Counted from the stretch's first letter, positions 47,201 through 56,937 are shown. The stretch: DNA of 64,000 nucleotides from Oegoconia quadripuncta (GCA_949316235.1 OX438741.1:23340324-23404323), one strand, 5' to 3'. The notes: a model not told the origin generated them from the sequence alone. Made by a program: numbers and translations.

Positions 47201-50097
47201 TTTCTTTTAAAATACTATGTTACTTAGGCAGAGTTATTATTTTTTAGCTATTCTTTCGATTGGCATCATAAAAGTAGGGTGTTTTTTTTTTCACATTTAA
47301 GTCGGTTCGATTCCCAGCCGAAGCAAGTAATTTTTAGAAAATCTATGAATGCAGAATTACTAACTTTTAAAAATAACATAAAGTCTTCTTTGAGCAAAAT
47401 TCACTATCTACAATATTTAAGGTACTTCCCCTTCATGTCCCATAACTTTGGGACGCCCTGTATAATAAACTTACAAGTATGTAATTAGGTTAAACTATTC
47501 CGTTGCAGGTAGTTTTGAGACCCCGCTTTGATTATTAAAGTGTACATTACTCTTTCGAAACATTTTATATTGAATGTCGCCGAAAATTTTTCCATGAAAC
47601 GTCATTATTATAAACACATATTTTTTGTTTCACGTAATTTTCAAATCATAGCCTTTTATTATATCAGACATATTTTCATCGAAAAATAATTTTTAAGTTG
47701 TTACAAATAATAGTATAAATGTTTAGATTCCTCTATGATCGAAGTAACCTTTCATAGAGCAAGTAGTTTATCAAAGTAATTAATGATTTACAAAATTTGC
47801 TTTAAACATTTCCTTATTACAGCATTAGAGTTTTATTCAAAGATGCATTTGTTACCATCGCAGCGCGTTAGGAAAAAGTTGGACACAGAAAAGCATTTAT
47901 TTATTTTATTTTCTTGGGAAACACAGTATCCATTTTACAAAATATCACTTAAACTAAAAAACTGAATTTGAAAAAATGCAATTAGAGGTTTCCACGGATA
48001 GGATGTAGGCATGTATAAGCATGCAAGCATGTAACCATACAAGCATGCATACAAGATAGCCGATATGCATGTAACCATTCCGAGAATTTGACGGCTCCCC
48101 ATCCGCCGCTCCGGCTACGCTTGCTCGTCTTGTTCCTCCCGCTCGTAGGCCACAGCCTCAACGCACCTCGATACACTACGGGTTAGGGCAGACTAGACCA
48201 AGTGGAAGAGGGGTGCCCCAAGTCGGTATCATCTTTCAATGATTTATCTCTTATGATTCGGATCGCACTTAAACTGTCCATCTAGTTTTTATCGTGGTTT
48301 AAAGAGCTCGATCGCATTTAATCCTATTTATGAATCGAACGTTCGTTGATGAACGCATTTTCGATAGAGTAATAATTATCGGAACTGAACATTACATTCA
48401 ACTAAAGTATAGCACTGACGCTTCGATGAAACACAATTTCTATGTACAAATAAAATAATGAAATAAAATTCTATTAATTGATTTTTAAGTAAAAGACTAT
48501 TCCAAAATGTATGGGCGATGTAAATGAAGTTCGATGATACGGTCAATCGCTAGGTATTGACAAACTAAGTGATTATAATATTCTGCCTATGGGAAATGAA
48601 AGTCACTGAAATAAATTTCGTCAAAATGACGTATTCCCATTACAGACAGGATGATTCGATTTTCTAAGTTCTGTCAAGTTGGTTCGATTGGGTTGACTCT
48701 TGTAAAGTAACTATTTTTTCCATCCATAGAATAGTTATGTGAATCATATACATGATAATAAAGTTACTCGTATATCCTCGTTATTGGATTAGTGGCATGG
48801 ATCTAACATTGTTATCATGTTACTTAATTTCATTAATTAAGTTGTTTGCTTCTAAATGTAGTTAAAAGTAAACAATTTTTTACGAAGTGGCGTTAAAATA
48901 TAATACAACAAAATTGAGAATATATTTGTATTATCCGAAAATTATAACTAAAATTCACTACATTTATTTATTAATTCTTACCTAATAGAACACCAAGGGA
49001 CATCATAACAATGAATGGTCGTCTCCTCCCGAACTTCGATCGACACCTGTCGCTGAGAGAGCCCAGTAGGGGGGTCATGAAGAAGCCGACCATTGGCGAT
49101 AGCGCCCACACCAGAGTCATCTGCTGGTGTGGTACTCCGATCTGGAGGAGTGTCGGGGAAACGAACGCAGTCTCGCCAGCGTAAGAGAACTCGATACCCA
49201 TTACTGCTGCCGATATGCGCATCAGCTCGATACGGCTTTTCCTCCTACGAATATGATATAAAAGGTTAGTAAATTAAATTAGATAGATAGATAGATAAGC
49301 ATTTATTTGTATCCATGTACACACATAACAATAAATCGTCGTTTCAACGTCGAAAATCATCATGATTGAATATATGGAATGAATAACACCTTTATTTTAT
49401 TAACCACTTGTAATCCGCCCCGGCTTCGCACGGGTGCAATCTAATCTAACTAATATTGTAAATGCGAATGGATGATTGTTGATTTGTTTGTTTATTGCTC
49501 AATCATGGCGATACGAATGAACGGATCTGGATGAAATATATAGGTAGAACATACCCTGGATTAAAACATAGGATACTTTTTATCCCGATAAAGTAAGTAG
49601 TTTCCGCGAGATAAACAAATGAAACATATCCGTTATAAAGCTATTCCCAGGAGAAGTCGTCAATTGCTCGTAGTAAATTTGACATATTGGTAAGTCAGTA
49701 GATTACTTTTTATATATTATATTCTGATAGCAAAGATAACAAGGCCACCTAATTAGAGGAATCTCTGCCCCAACAGTGAGCATTTAAGCTTGTTAATGTG
49801 AAGATACTAAATAGGACAAAAGAAATGATAAAAAGTTACCAAATCTAATTTACCTATATATAAAACCTATATGTTAAACAAAAACACACACCTGAATATA
49901 TCGCTGTACTCGCTGTCCTGCCATACTCTTTCAGGAGGTTCATCAGAGGTTGGTATACCGAAGAGCGAGTCTCTCAGGACGTCACGAATACCTCGGGGGT
50001 GTTGTTCTCGCCAGCGCGTCAACCGATCACGGTATCTCTCCCGTGCGCAGTGTAGACGTCCGGAGAAGCCTTGGTACTCGTTTAATTTATCTGCCAT
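20278..50097 (-). CDS. Slc45: SLC45-family transporter (proton-coupled sugar transporter-like), 593 aa
   Basis: Major facilitator of the SLC45 family, whose members import sucrose or other sugars with protons, or act in acidic organelles. Exons in transcript order: 50097-49892, 49244-48982, 46384-46145, 37569-37468, 36597-36350, 35015-34818, 33565-33435, 24176-24002, 20496-20278. They total 1782 nt with every phase matching. Residues 1-70 are a charged cytosolic N-terminus. [19 protein letters not shown] (81-99) is TM1. [15 protein letters not shown] (132-146) is the MFS motif between TM2 and TM3, in the form typical of SLC45. [21 protein letters not shown] (about 222-242) is the family-specific stretch near TM5. 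Exon 5 encodes an acidic, Gln/Glu-rich central loop (about 295-353). [21 protein letters not shown] (about 392-412) starts the C-terminal half. The last exon is alanine-rich and ends TKITYLDL. The start is the first ATG (AAAATGGCA) of the exon. No break was found. Introns 3 (8.6 kb) and 7 (9.3 kb) are packed with repeats. Substrate is not predictable. Confidence 0.93.
21682..22015 (-). mobile_element. SINE family C, full length
   Basis: Poly-T at the left, TATGCACGACGGGTTCGTAC, complete body, B-box-like GGGGATCGAACCCGCGACCT, ending with TGAGCCACGGAGGCGG. In intron 8 of SLC45. Confidence 0.9.
23273..23507 (+). mobile_element. SINE family A, full length
   Basis: Head GACTGATTGGTGGAGTGGAG, B-box-like GCGGGTTCCAATCCC, complete body, and (TTTA)n tail. 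Confidence 0.85.
23730..23870 (-). mobile_element. LINE 3' tail fragment
   Basis: GGAAGAGATCGCTTTTAGTG, ATAAGGCCGCCTAATTGTAC and GTATTTGTATTGTATTGTAT; reverse-oriented relative of 16140-16275. Confidence 0.6.
24515..24612 (-). mobile_element. SINE family C, 3' fragment
   Basis: AACCTCAACCACACCTGATG and TTAAGTGAAGATGAGACAGG, the 3' end of family C only. Confidence 0.65.
24690..24934 (-). mobile_element. SINE family B, full length
   Basis: Minus-strand head ACGACCTGTTTGGTGTAGTT, B box GGGTTCGAATCCCGTTAGGG, and the family body. In intron 7 of SLC45. Confidence 0.85.
25646..25712 (-). pseudogene. Degenerate copy of part of SLC45 exon 8
   Basis: Minus-strand CTATCTGCTGGTCGCCCATT and GTACTCCACNCT match SLC45 exon 8 (24019-24080) almost base for base. 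They are interrupted by a short hairpin, GGGCATGG-TTTA-CCATGCCC (25666-25685), that is absent from the exon. The surrounding sequence resembles a fragment of repeat E. It lies 1.5 kb upstream of exon 8 in intron 7 and has no usable splice sites in phase. Confidence 0.7.
25855..26167 (-). mobile_element. LINE 3' end with RT C-terminus
   Basis: Poly-T at the left, then a minus-strand frame with [20 protein letters not shown] and KRAYTFLKG, the C-terminus of a CR1/jockey-like LINE protein. 5'-truncated. Same family as 55033-55320 and 61856-62140. Confidence 0.85.
26345..27131 (+). mobile_element. RTE-type LINE, degenerate 3' end with internal tandem duplication
   Basis: Plus-strand frames show broken pieces of the RTE C-terminal region ([42 protein letters not shown], and SRWMQ followed by VQQWTSIG) separated by frameshifts. 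The 213-bp unit starting at 26706 is repeated from 26919. Confidence 0.8.
27140..27530 (+). mobile_element. Degenerate non-LTR RNase H region
   Basis: Readable fragments such as [15 protein letters not shown] and RLLRFW-VLGW in different frames resemble the RNase H/C-terminal tail of R1/jockey-type elements. Many stops; dead. Confidence 0.5.
28285..28480 (-). repeat. Helitron-like dispersed repeat fragment
   Basis: CCATCCCGGCTTCGCATGAG resembles the CCGCCCCGGCTTCGCACGGG motif at 49420. Boundaries unclear. Confidence 0.4.
29112..29558 (-). CDS. Unrecognised 148-codon ORF
   Basis: Open frame in intron 7 of SLC45, on the same strand, starting at an ATG at 29558. The composition is mixed, with [13 protein letters not shown] and [14 protein letters not shown], and there is no clear signal peptide or family motif. 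No splice context was identified. More likely a chance or transposon-derived ORF than a host gene; listed because it is one of the longest unexplained ORFs here. Confidence 0.15.
   Translation of the reverse strand: MIIIDYTVMLPFNLTCDCKSAALPYCGNAIARPLTFRRSSQGFGLIKINTIYWHLAVVRQRIILLHNCANITLTYPLGIILPPGTIGAVQHFGNQKRLYPQQRSMSKSNDEVLRKGFRGPATFKLVKLTFKGSTFLRAHIHLDNLQLI
30165..30375. repeat. Dispersed repeat, copy 1 of 2
   Basis: About 200 bp closely matching 59937-60150, including GAAATAGTGGAGGAATTGAC and TCTAGTGTATTTGTGTTACT. Class unknown. Confidence 0.8.
30872..31213 (-). mobile_element. SINE family C, full length
   Basis: Poly-T start, TATACACAACGGGTGGGTAA, complete body, and tRNA-like head at the right end (TGAGCCACGGAGGCGGTGG). 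Confidence 0.9.
32431..33057. repeat. 627-bp palindrome built around a MITE
   Basis: A 130-bp segment (32431-32560) reappears as its reverse complement at 32928-33057. Between them lies a 367-bp MITE (32561-32927) whose own ends are inverted repeats starting TACAGGGCTAAATTTAATTC. The whole stretch can fold into one hairpin. Confidence 0.9.
33058..33416 (+). mobile_element. MITE, second copy, left end lost
   Basis: Direct repeat of the MITE at 32561-32927, lacking the first bases of the left end and with a different right end (TTCACCCTGTA). It stops about 18 bp from the SLC45 exon 7 donor at 33434. Confidence 0.85.
33744..34042 (+). mobile_element. tRNA-like SINE, family D
   Basis: Head GGCGTCTGTGGCTCAGTGGA, B-box-like GGTTCAGGTCTGATCCCC, body with GAAGGAAAACATCGTGAGGA and a 3' end rich in GATGAT. 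Reverse copy at 38305-38566. Confidence 0.8.
34050..34815. other. SLC45 intron 6, unclassified
   Basis: Contains a purine tract, AAGACAAGGGGGAGAGTGTG, at about 34542 that could be the polypurine tract of a decayed LTR element, but no LTR pair or polyprotein could be confirmed. Nothing else recognised. Confidence 0.25.
37135..37305 (+). repeat. 86-bp tandem duplication
   Basis: Two units starting CTAAGCCAAGAAAAAGAATC at 37135 and 37221, differing by only a few bases. In intron 4 of SLC45. Confidence 0.95.
37973..38224 (+). repeat. Dispersed repeat family E
   Basis: GAAACAACCCGTCTCTTCCC through CCATTTGGGATAAAGGTCGT, the best-preserved copy of the family in the window. Confidence 0.8.
38305..38566 (-). 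mobile_element. SINE family D
   Basis: Reverse copy: ATAGGCCTTCCCTCGTATAT, CATGCAGGTTTTCTCGCGAT and a right-end head, CCAAATTGGGAGACAGC. Confidence 0.8.
38570..40730. other. SLC45 intron 3 interior, nothing recognised
   Basis: AT-rich sequence without exon-like segments or clear repeat borders. Confidence 0.4.
40732..40775 (+). mobile_element. SINE family D, 3' fragment
   Basis: CGAGGGAAGGCCTAATCCCT followed by GTGGGATGTTTACGG and GATGATGAT. Confidence 0.6.
41028..41085. repeat. Pyrimidine-rich CTCTA/CTCTG array
   Basis: Irregular pentanucleotide units such as CTACTCTACGCTACTCTACT. Confidence 0.8.
41803..41810. promoter_or_regulatory. CRE-like palindrome
   Basis: TGACGTCA, the consensus bound by CREB/ATF bZIP factors, in a less AT-rich patch of SLC45 intron 3. 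Occupancy is unknown and one 8-mer can occur by chance. Confidence 0.3.
42695..43070 (+). repeat. Dispersed repeat family E with an internal insertion
   Basis: CAACCCGTGGGTATCATCAA at the left and TTTGGGATATACTGACCACC at the right. Between 42884 and 43000 the family sequence is split by unrelated AT-rich DNA with CTTGCTCGTTCTTCTCTGGG. Confidence 0.65.
43876..44080 (+). mobile_element. SINE family A
   Basis: Head GACCGGTTGGTGTAATGGAG, B box GGGTTCGAATCCCGCGAGAG, and body; joined directly at its tail to a family D fragment. Confidence 0.85.
44081..44165 (-). mobile_element. SINE family D fragment
   Basis: ATAGGCCTTCTCTCGTATAT and GGGCCATAGTTCACTACGC. Confidence 0.7.
44210..44745. repeat. Foldback element with arms of short iterated units
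   Basis: Left arm (about 44210-44330) and right arm (about 44595-44712) are inverted copies about 100 bp long. Each arm is built from degenerate units such as GGAATACGTCC and AATATGTCGAAA. The loop between them is AT-rich and non-coding. In SLC45 intron 3. Confidence 0.75.
45316..45603. repeat. Foldback element
   Basis: ACTTTCAAATCCAAATTTTT at the left is the reverse complement of the right end AAAAATTTGGATTTGAAAGT. Arms of about 40 bp each with an AT-rich loop. Related sequence at 19105-19240. Confidence 0.75.
46643..47462 (+). mobile_element. Mariner-like element, internally deleted copy
   Basis: Same inverted arms as 16981-17973, with TA on both sides. The middle is in the opposite orientation and lacks about 175 bp that include most of the transposase fragment; the join is near CTTCATAAAATCAACAGG. 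In SLC45 intron 2. Confidence 0.88.
49284..49297. repeat. (GATA)n tract at a LINE-like tail
   Basis: AGATAGATAGATAGATAAGC followed by ATTTATTTGTATCC; the same arrangement occurs at 62333-62372. Confidence 0.7.
49380..49690 (+). repeat. Helitron-like dispersed repeat
   Basis: CCGCCCCGGCTTCGCACGGG, AACGGATCTGGATGAAATAT and CATAGGATACTTTTTATCCC. In SLC45 intron 1. Confidence 0.5.
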
Positions 50098-50574
50098 TTT
50101 TAATAAGATACACTACGTATTTTCACTTGTACCTGTCACATCTTTTTATTTAAGCCATCACCATATTTCATGCGGTGCCCGTGTTATTTGTCAATGCATT
50201 AAAATGGGGATTTGGCCTGTTCTACATTTGAAATATTTTGTCTGTCTCAAATAATTTATAGCTACTTATTTTTAAGATTCGTCTTCTTATAGTATTAGTT
50301 TTGTTGAATGAGTTTTATTTATGTGTCAAATTACGAAGGTTGAACCTGAGGAGAATGACTCTCTGTTTAATGGTAATCACATAGGTATAACTGTCACTTT
50401 AGCTTCACAATTAACGTGTCACTTGCCTATAACACTTCCTAAAAACTTGCCTCATATATTTATACTGTACATTTTACCAATTGTTTGAAAAGACATCTTT
50501 CCAATTACTTAATAACCGGAACATTTAATCGTTTTAATGTACATTTTTTTATTGAAAGCCGGTTTAAAAGTTAC

Positions 50575-50700
50575 AGGAGGCTGGTGGATACTTGGACAGT
50601 GGTAGTTATCGCGAGTTCGAAAGGCGGAAGCGCACTGGAGCGCGCGCGCCGCCCTGCGGCCGAACCGCCCGCCCTGCCCGACTCGGGGTCACGGACATAC
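50575..50700 (-). promoter_or_regulatory. GC-rich block upstream of SLC45
   Basis: The most GC- and CpG-rich patch of the window (for example GGAGCGCGCGCGCCGCCCTG near 50638), 480-600 bp upstream of the SLC45 start codon. It may hold the promoter or a 5' UTR exon. No TATA box or start site could be fixed. Confidence 0.35.
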
Positions 50701-51254
50701 AATCACTGGAATAGTCCATTCTTAGTAAACTTAAAAGTATTGACAAATAAATATAACTTTAAAAGTACTAGCTATGTATTAATGAACTTAATCCTTTGCA
50801 ATTCCAAATTTTTGAACGGAAAAAGAAACGCACTGTTGCGAAAAATATACAATGGCATATTTGGGTCCAAGGGTCGACCTATTTGTTACAGAAGTTATGC
50901 TTAAATCAATATCTTAGTGATCACTTAAATCTAATGGTGTTCCATACATTAATGAATGGCTTACTGACCGGAACCAGACCAGAAGAAGTTTTCTTGTTTA
51001 TTTTTTTTTAGCAATACAGCTGTCAATCCCTCAATTTTGTATAGTAAATACAAAAGTGTAAGTTTGTGAAGTAAATGGACATCTGTAAATCTTGTATGAT
51101 TAAATAAAACTTTCGTATTATGAAAATGCATTTCCAACTAACCTTTATATGTATGTATGTAAGGTTCGGTTGTGTTTGTGGCATTAGAAACACCGAATGT
51201 TTGCTCATTTGTCTTACCTTTACATGGAAAAATCTAGAGTTATAGTAAAACGGT

Positions 51255-51425
51255 CACTCCTTGCCGCTTCTGAAAGTATTTTCCCGGCCGCCTCGGGGAT
51301 TACGCTTATTGCGACCCAGGGAATCGGCGACTGATTGTTCCCTCCCAACAAACGGCTCGTACAAACAAACTGATTGTCTGCTCGCCTTATTGCTTTCAAT
51401 CGGCGAGGCTCCGGACCGATAAATA
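51255..51425. other. GC-richer unique segment, no ORF
   Basis: TTCCCGGCCGCCTCGGGGAT and CGACCCAGGGAATCGGCGAC stand out from AT-rich flanks upstream of SLC45. Possibly regulatory; function unknown. Confidence 0.25.
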
Positions 51426-51429
51426 CACG

Positions 51430-54240
51430 AACAACCCGTAGGATTTACAAAATGAAACTGTTTGTTTCACACTGATTTGGTTTTATTTGACGTTCAACCT
51501 ACGACCTTTAGAAATGGAGAGTAGGAACAAAACAAACGACATTGTAATTCTTTTATGTAGTTTTGTGCAATATCGAACTAAACATTATAGAAAAAATATG
51601 GGATATTCTATTGATAAGGTTTGAATCAGGGCAGATTAGAAAACAATTACCTTGATTAATATTGTTGTTGTAACAAAATGGGGTTTCAGTTGGAAAGTTT
51701 CGATGAGAAATAACAGTGCACTTGTTACAAGTACATGGATTAATAACTGGCTGATGCGATCTTTTCGGTAAATCATTTTTTCTATTATTTTTCTAAAGGA
51801 AACGTTTTGATGCTTCAATTTTAGAAATACATTTTTTTCCAGCTTACGCTGTGTCGTTTTAATCGACTTCAAGAAAGAAGGAGGTTCTATGTTCGTCTGT
51901 ATGTACTTTATTGTTTATGTTCACCGAAATATTTTTTTTGGTTAAAGGGGTATACCGCCAAAATTTGCGTGTTCCCATATAAATTTCGCAAAAATCTAAT
52001 TATACACACCGGACACAGAAGGTTATCTTAGTGAAGTAGGTTGTTTTGCCAATTTTTGGCGTTTCAATTATTTATTATCGGGTGGTGAGTGCTTTCTGCA
52101 TATTCAATAGTACTCTATGGTGAGTGCCCTGTCAAAATATTGTTAACAGTGGCTTATGTAGATCTTATGACGACAGAATTCGATCTTCTTAAACTGATCA
52201 AGTGCTTGCATATCCTCTGTCACCTAACAAGATTACGAGTAATAATTTATATACATACATATAAGAAAAGCCTAATAAAATGCATTCATAATCTAAAGCC
52301 CAAACAGAGTGGTATTGCTTATGCCAATACTACAATAATATATCTAAACGTATATTGGTGGTAAGTACTGATATAATTTCAAGTTCACAGACACTCTTAT
52401 CTAATTGAAGTGACAACAATATCTTAAGAAATACGTTTGTACCAACATACGTGATGAATTGATATACTTCATATACTTAACAATATCTAAATTCATACCT
52501 ATGACAAGACGAATTACGTTTCTATCGAGAATAGATGTATTACAATACGAACTTGAAAACAGTATTTACTTTAGAATACAGCGACCTAATTGTGTTAGAA
52601 AATAATTTACAGTCAGTTTATTATTAGATGGTATTAATGTGTATGTAAATTAGCTATTTAAAGACGATAAACATACAGTTGTTGATTTAATTACAATGGA
52701 TAGCAAAGTCATGCAGGGGCACAAGGATGGCCGTAGCACGAACAGCTCTATCCTCTCTACACACACATCTCTCGTGACAGTTTCACACGTGAAACTGTTC
52801 CGTCTGTGACTGCATTTCACGACTAATTTAAATACCTTTGTCAAGCTAACTAATGAACATTCAATTCTGTATAATGAACGTTACAGAACAGAACATTTCC
52901 TATGCATAGATAGATATCACATTGATATATTGAAATCATTGAAACGGACGTAATGACTTACATGGTAAGTTAATTTTTAATGTAGGCAGGCAGTGTTTTG
53001 TTTTTCCACTTTTAAAATGTCGGGACAATTATTCTTGCCACCTAACTAGGTATTTCTTTTATATTTCAATGAATTTTTAATTAATTTCCAACAGTATGTA
53101 CACACGTCACTGTATTAATTATTATGATAATCCGGCAATAGCATAACTCTATCAAGGGAAGAGGATAAATCAAATGTTAGAGCCTGTAACGAAGCCATAA
53201 CTGAATACCTGTTATATTTTAATAACATTATAACATTTCCATTTATTAATATGATTGGTTACTCTATAACTTACTTCTTTCAGTATTCACTTTCACCTCT
53301 CATAGTTGGGTTTGATACGTATCAACGTAATCTACTTTTTCGCTCCCTTTTCAAACCTCCGTAATATCTCCGCACTAATCGTCTACTGAAGTGTCCACTC
53401 GCTTACTGACCACAGCGTCCACAAGTCAACATTTTTATCTAACGGTAAAAGTCTAATGAAAGCACATAGATGACGTCACCATCAATGAAGTTCCATAGCC
53501 AGTTACGAGTGAAAGATTCAAGGTCTCATAGCGACCTTGATTACTTCAAAGGCGGTTTCCACAGATTGACCTCCTCCATCAATCACCGGTGACGGCTGAC
53601 GGTTTGGGGTATCTCCTAAAACAACGAAACGTTGATAAGGAAACTGTACAGAGGTTTTGTGGACGAGTTTTTCATAACATATCACTATGAAAACGGTTGA
53701 CGTTATATAAACATTTTGATAAGTAATTCATTGCGCGAGAGATGCTTTTCATTGTACAATTTTTTTATTTTGCCTTTTGGATATTACCTTTTTAGTTCTT
53801 AACCTACAGTCTCATATAAACAGTTTTCTGATTAATCATAAATTGCCTAGAGCATAAATCCGTCTGTTAGTTGCGGATGGTTTAATTTATTAAAGGTCCC
53901 TAAATTTCTCAAAATAAAAATCTCAGTCATTGATGAACACAAAGCGGTAGATACTTTGGCATTATACGTCTACGAGGATAGTAACATGTCAAAATGATAA
54001 CGTGTGTCATTCTATGCTTCCCACAATAGACTTAGTTGACATTCTGATCTTTAGCAAATGTAACAAATCTGAACAATAATATGGTTGTAGCTAATATCTA
54101 TTTACTTGCTGTACGAGTAAATGAAAGGCATACAGTTATTATGTAAATATATAGTAAGTACCAGCCAAATGGATATTGATTTTGTAATATAAATATATGT
54201 GTTGCTAACGTGGTATAAACACCGTTTCGATTTATCACTC
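51430..54240. other. Intergenic, no gene recognised
   Basis: AT-rich sequence. Contains a second TGACGTCA (53471-53478). No supported exon was seen. Confidence 0.4.
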
Positions 54241-54243
54241 GCC

Positions 54244-54400
54244 ATGAGAGTTTCTATCAAATTTCTTTGCTACGTGGTCTTTTTAAGTCTTGTCTCATTG
54301 CACAGTTTCGGAGGAGGCACGTTACGAAGAAGCTTAATATGAACACCGACAGTTTGAATCGGAATACAGGAAGGCCATTGACCCTGAGCTGAGACCATGA
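54244..54400 (+). pseudogene. Broken small secreted-peptide ORF
   Basis: ATG at 54244 opens a 22-codon segment with the form of a signal peptide: basic N-terminus, then hydrophobic CYVVFLSLVSL. After codon 22 there is one extra base (54310). The +1 frame then continues with EEARYEEA, a TAA at 54335-54337, and a charged, peptide-like stretch ending KAIDPELRP with TGA at 54398-54400. In the original frame the ORF ends after 32 codons. A TATAAA-like motif lies at about 54211. One frameshift and one nonsense change relative to a presumed intact gene is the simplest reading, so it is called a pseudogene. The family is not recognised. Chance cannot be excluded: the evidence is only the hydrophobic leader plus the strongly biased composition of the shifted frame. 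Confidence 0.4.
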
Positions 54401-54568
54401 AACAATACAACAAATGAAATTTAAAACTCAAAAAATTGCTTGTTGGGATAAAACCTTTAAATGTTTATGATAAGACCTATGCTGATCAAATTGCTATATG
54501 AAGCCAATATAGGAGCAATTGTGACGATGTAAAGGTGAGTGAGATAAGTAAAATGAAAAATTGATGTT

Positions 54569-54612
54569 TTATGCACAACGGGTTAGCACTTGACCTCAAT
54601 CACACCTGATAT
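54569..54612 (-). mobile_element. SINE family C, 3' fragment
   Basis: TATGCACAACGGGTTAGCAC and TTGACCTCAATCACACCTGA. Confidence 0.65.
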
Positions 54613-55032
54613 TATTATGCGTTTTCTGTCTTTTCGTTATATCGTTTGTGTTAATACTGAAATTGGCTAATGACCTAGTCTTGAAGCACCCTGTCTTCGT
54701 AGGATAGTTAACACTCCATTTGTTTTTAGTTACTTACTAAATAACATGATTTTACAAAAATATTTAGGGCAAAATTACTACCAACTAAAATACAGTCAAT
54801 GAATAATACGAGTGGTTTACCTCTTTGTTCTTAAATAATTTAACTTCCTCATTAATCATATGTAGATTTTTGAGAAATTACAACAAAATGCTTGGTTAGA
54901 CAGAGCAGACCACATTGTGGTGGCTGAACATTTTTCCTGGATCTGTTCCACTTCTCTCGAGAGAAACCACTCGTAGGTGAATGGGTAGATACTCGTAGGT
55001 AACTCAGAATAGAGATTCTCGCCGCCGAAAAT

Positions 55033-55320
55033 TAAAATTCCATCCACATCACCTGGATGAGTGGAAGTCTACTACTGTACGTTTCTCAAGAATCTTCCTC
55101 CCACGTACGATCACCCTGTGGAACGGACTTCCTGCAGAGGTATTCCCGAACGAGTACGCCATTGGAACCTTCAGGAAACGAGCCTACACCTTCCTCAAAG
55201 GCCGGCAACACATCTGTGACCCTTTTGGGGTTGCTGGTGTCCATGGGCGGCGGTGATTGCTTTCCATCAAGTGCCCGGCATGCTCGCTTGCCACCCTCTC
55301 AACTAAAAAAATAAAAAAAG
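55033..55320 (+). mobile_element. LINE 3' end with RT C-terminus
   Basis: Plus-strand frame with [30 protein letters not shown] and [11 protein letters not shown], ending in an A-rich tail. Same family as 25855-26167. Confidence 0.85.
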
Positions 55321-55446
55321 ATTTTTTTAAATCCCATTGACATTTCTCACAACCTAAAATATATTTCCCTCATTATTTAGTATAAATCACAATATAATAC
55401 TAACGTCTAATGTAGTAATGTACCGCGTGATTTCGGCACGTAAAGA

Positions 55447-55712
55447 AATAAAACCAACCTGTCTCTTCCCGTGGGTGTTGTAAAAGGCGACTAAGGGAAT
55501 TACCACCAAAAAACATCCACATAATTTGCACGTTTCAACGGTCACGGGCTCACCCCCTGCCACGTGTGCCTTCCTGTATATTTCGACAGGCGAACCGTGG
55601 ATGTTGTTACATGCATTAATCCTTTAATGTTTGGAACACCCAAACGGTATATCTCTGGTTACGGTTTGGTATATCTCTGACCAGCCCATTTGGGACAAAG
55701 GTCGTGACATTA
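55447..55712 (+). repeat. Dispersed repeat family E
   Basis: CAACCTGTCTCTTCCCGTGG to CATTTGGGACAAAGGTCGTG. Confidence 0.8.
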
Positions 55713-55727
55713 CGTATGTATAAAATG

Positions 55728-56067
55728 TTTTTTTTTTTTTTTTTTTTTTTATGCACGACGGGTTCGTACTTGACCTCAATCACACCTGATGTTAAGTGAA
55801 GATGAGGTCGAAGCGTACTAACCCGGAAACCCCAACACATTTGGGGGACTGGCTATCTTATCTCTGACAACCGGAACACAACAATGCTATTAACATTGCT
55901 GCTTGGCGGCAGATTTAGATAAGATGGTGGTAGCTAGCCAGGCGGACATTTTAATATGCCCTACCACCAACCAAACCGAGTACTTAAACATGTACCCCGC
56001 TGGGGATCGAACCCGCGACCTCCGAATCGTAAACTCAGTGTTGTTTACATTGAGCCACGGAGGCGGT
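55728..56067 (-). mobile_element. SINE family C, full length
   Basis: Poly-T of about 23 nt, TATGCACGACGGGTTCGTAC, complete body, and head GAGCCACGGAGGCGG. It abuts repeat E on its left. Confidence 0.9.
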
Positions 56068-56405
56068 TACTTTACTGTAATGTAGTACTAATTTATTTAC
56101 GAAAACTCAATTCTTTTCTCACAAAGAAACTGGTTCACAACCTACATAACAATGTCGTATTCTGTCATATTGATGAATATTAAAAATACCTAAATAATGA
56201 TGTGACCTATGTAAAGTTAAGCTAAGTAAAGTTTACTAAGCGATTGTTAGGTAATTGGATTGATCGCGTTGGGGCTTCATCAGAGCGGATATACTCGCCT
56301 TTATACGTCACACGACATACTATACCTACGTAATATGTCACCATGAACTCGACTATCAGACTGTTTTTATTTGATCTTTTTCATCAGATGAACAATCAAC
56401 GATTT

Positions 56406-56677
56406 GACGACCTGTTTGGTGTAGTGGTTAGCAACTCTGACCACTATACCAAAAGTTTGCGGGTTCGAATCCCGCTAGGGGTATATTGTTTGTGTGATGA
56501 ATAAGCACATGTGTACCCGAGTTATGGATGTTTTCATTTATAATAAGTATTTATTTACAAAAAAAATAATATTTATGTAGTATATCAACCATGTTGTATC
56601 CACAACACAAGCCTATAGTTGCTTACTGAGGAACCAGATGGCGCTGTGTGTATATCTAAGGATATATTTATTTATTA
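56406..56677 (+). mobile_element. SINE family B, full length
   Basis: Head ACGACCTGTTTGGTGTAGTG, B box GGGTTCGAATCCCGCTAGGG, body, and ATTTATTATT tail. Confidence 0.9.
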
Positions 56678-56937
56678 TTTAATTTTCGATCTTAAATGAT
56701 GTCCTCTGCTGCTCCTGGCACATTATGGACTGGCGATGGCTCGACGGTATGACATTTGTGCCTTGGAAGGGTATGGGATAGGACGCAAATCCTTGCACTA
56801 TCCTATCTTCCCTTAACCCATTTGCCCCGCTTAAAGAGTTAGCTCAGGGCCTGATTTACGCATCGCATGACTATAGAGCTGGCCAAAGTTTTAGCTATAC
56901 AGCAGAACAAAACGACTCTCACGAAAGACTTTGGGGC

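Noticed and set aside
49871..50254. 127-codon plus-strand ORF
   Set aside because: It is antisense to SLC45 exon 1 and runs past both its ends without motifs.
50485..50904. 139-codon plus-strand ORF
   Set aside because: It crosses the GC-rich block and AT-rich flanks with no domain, bias or splice context; probably chance.
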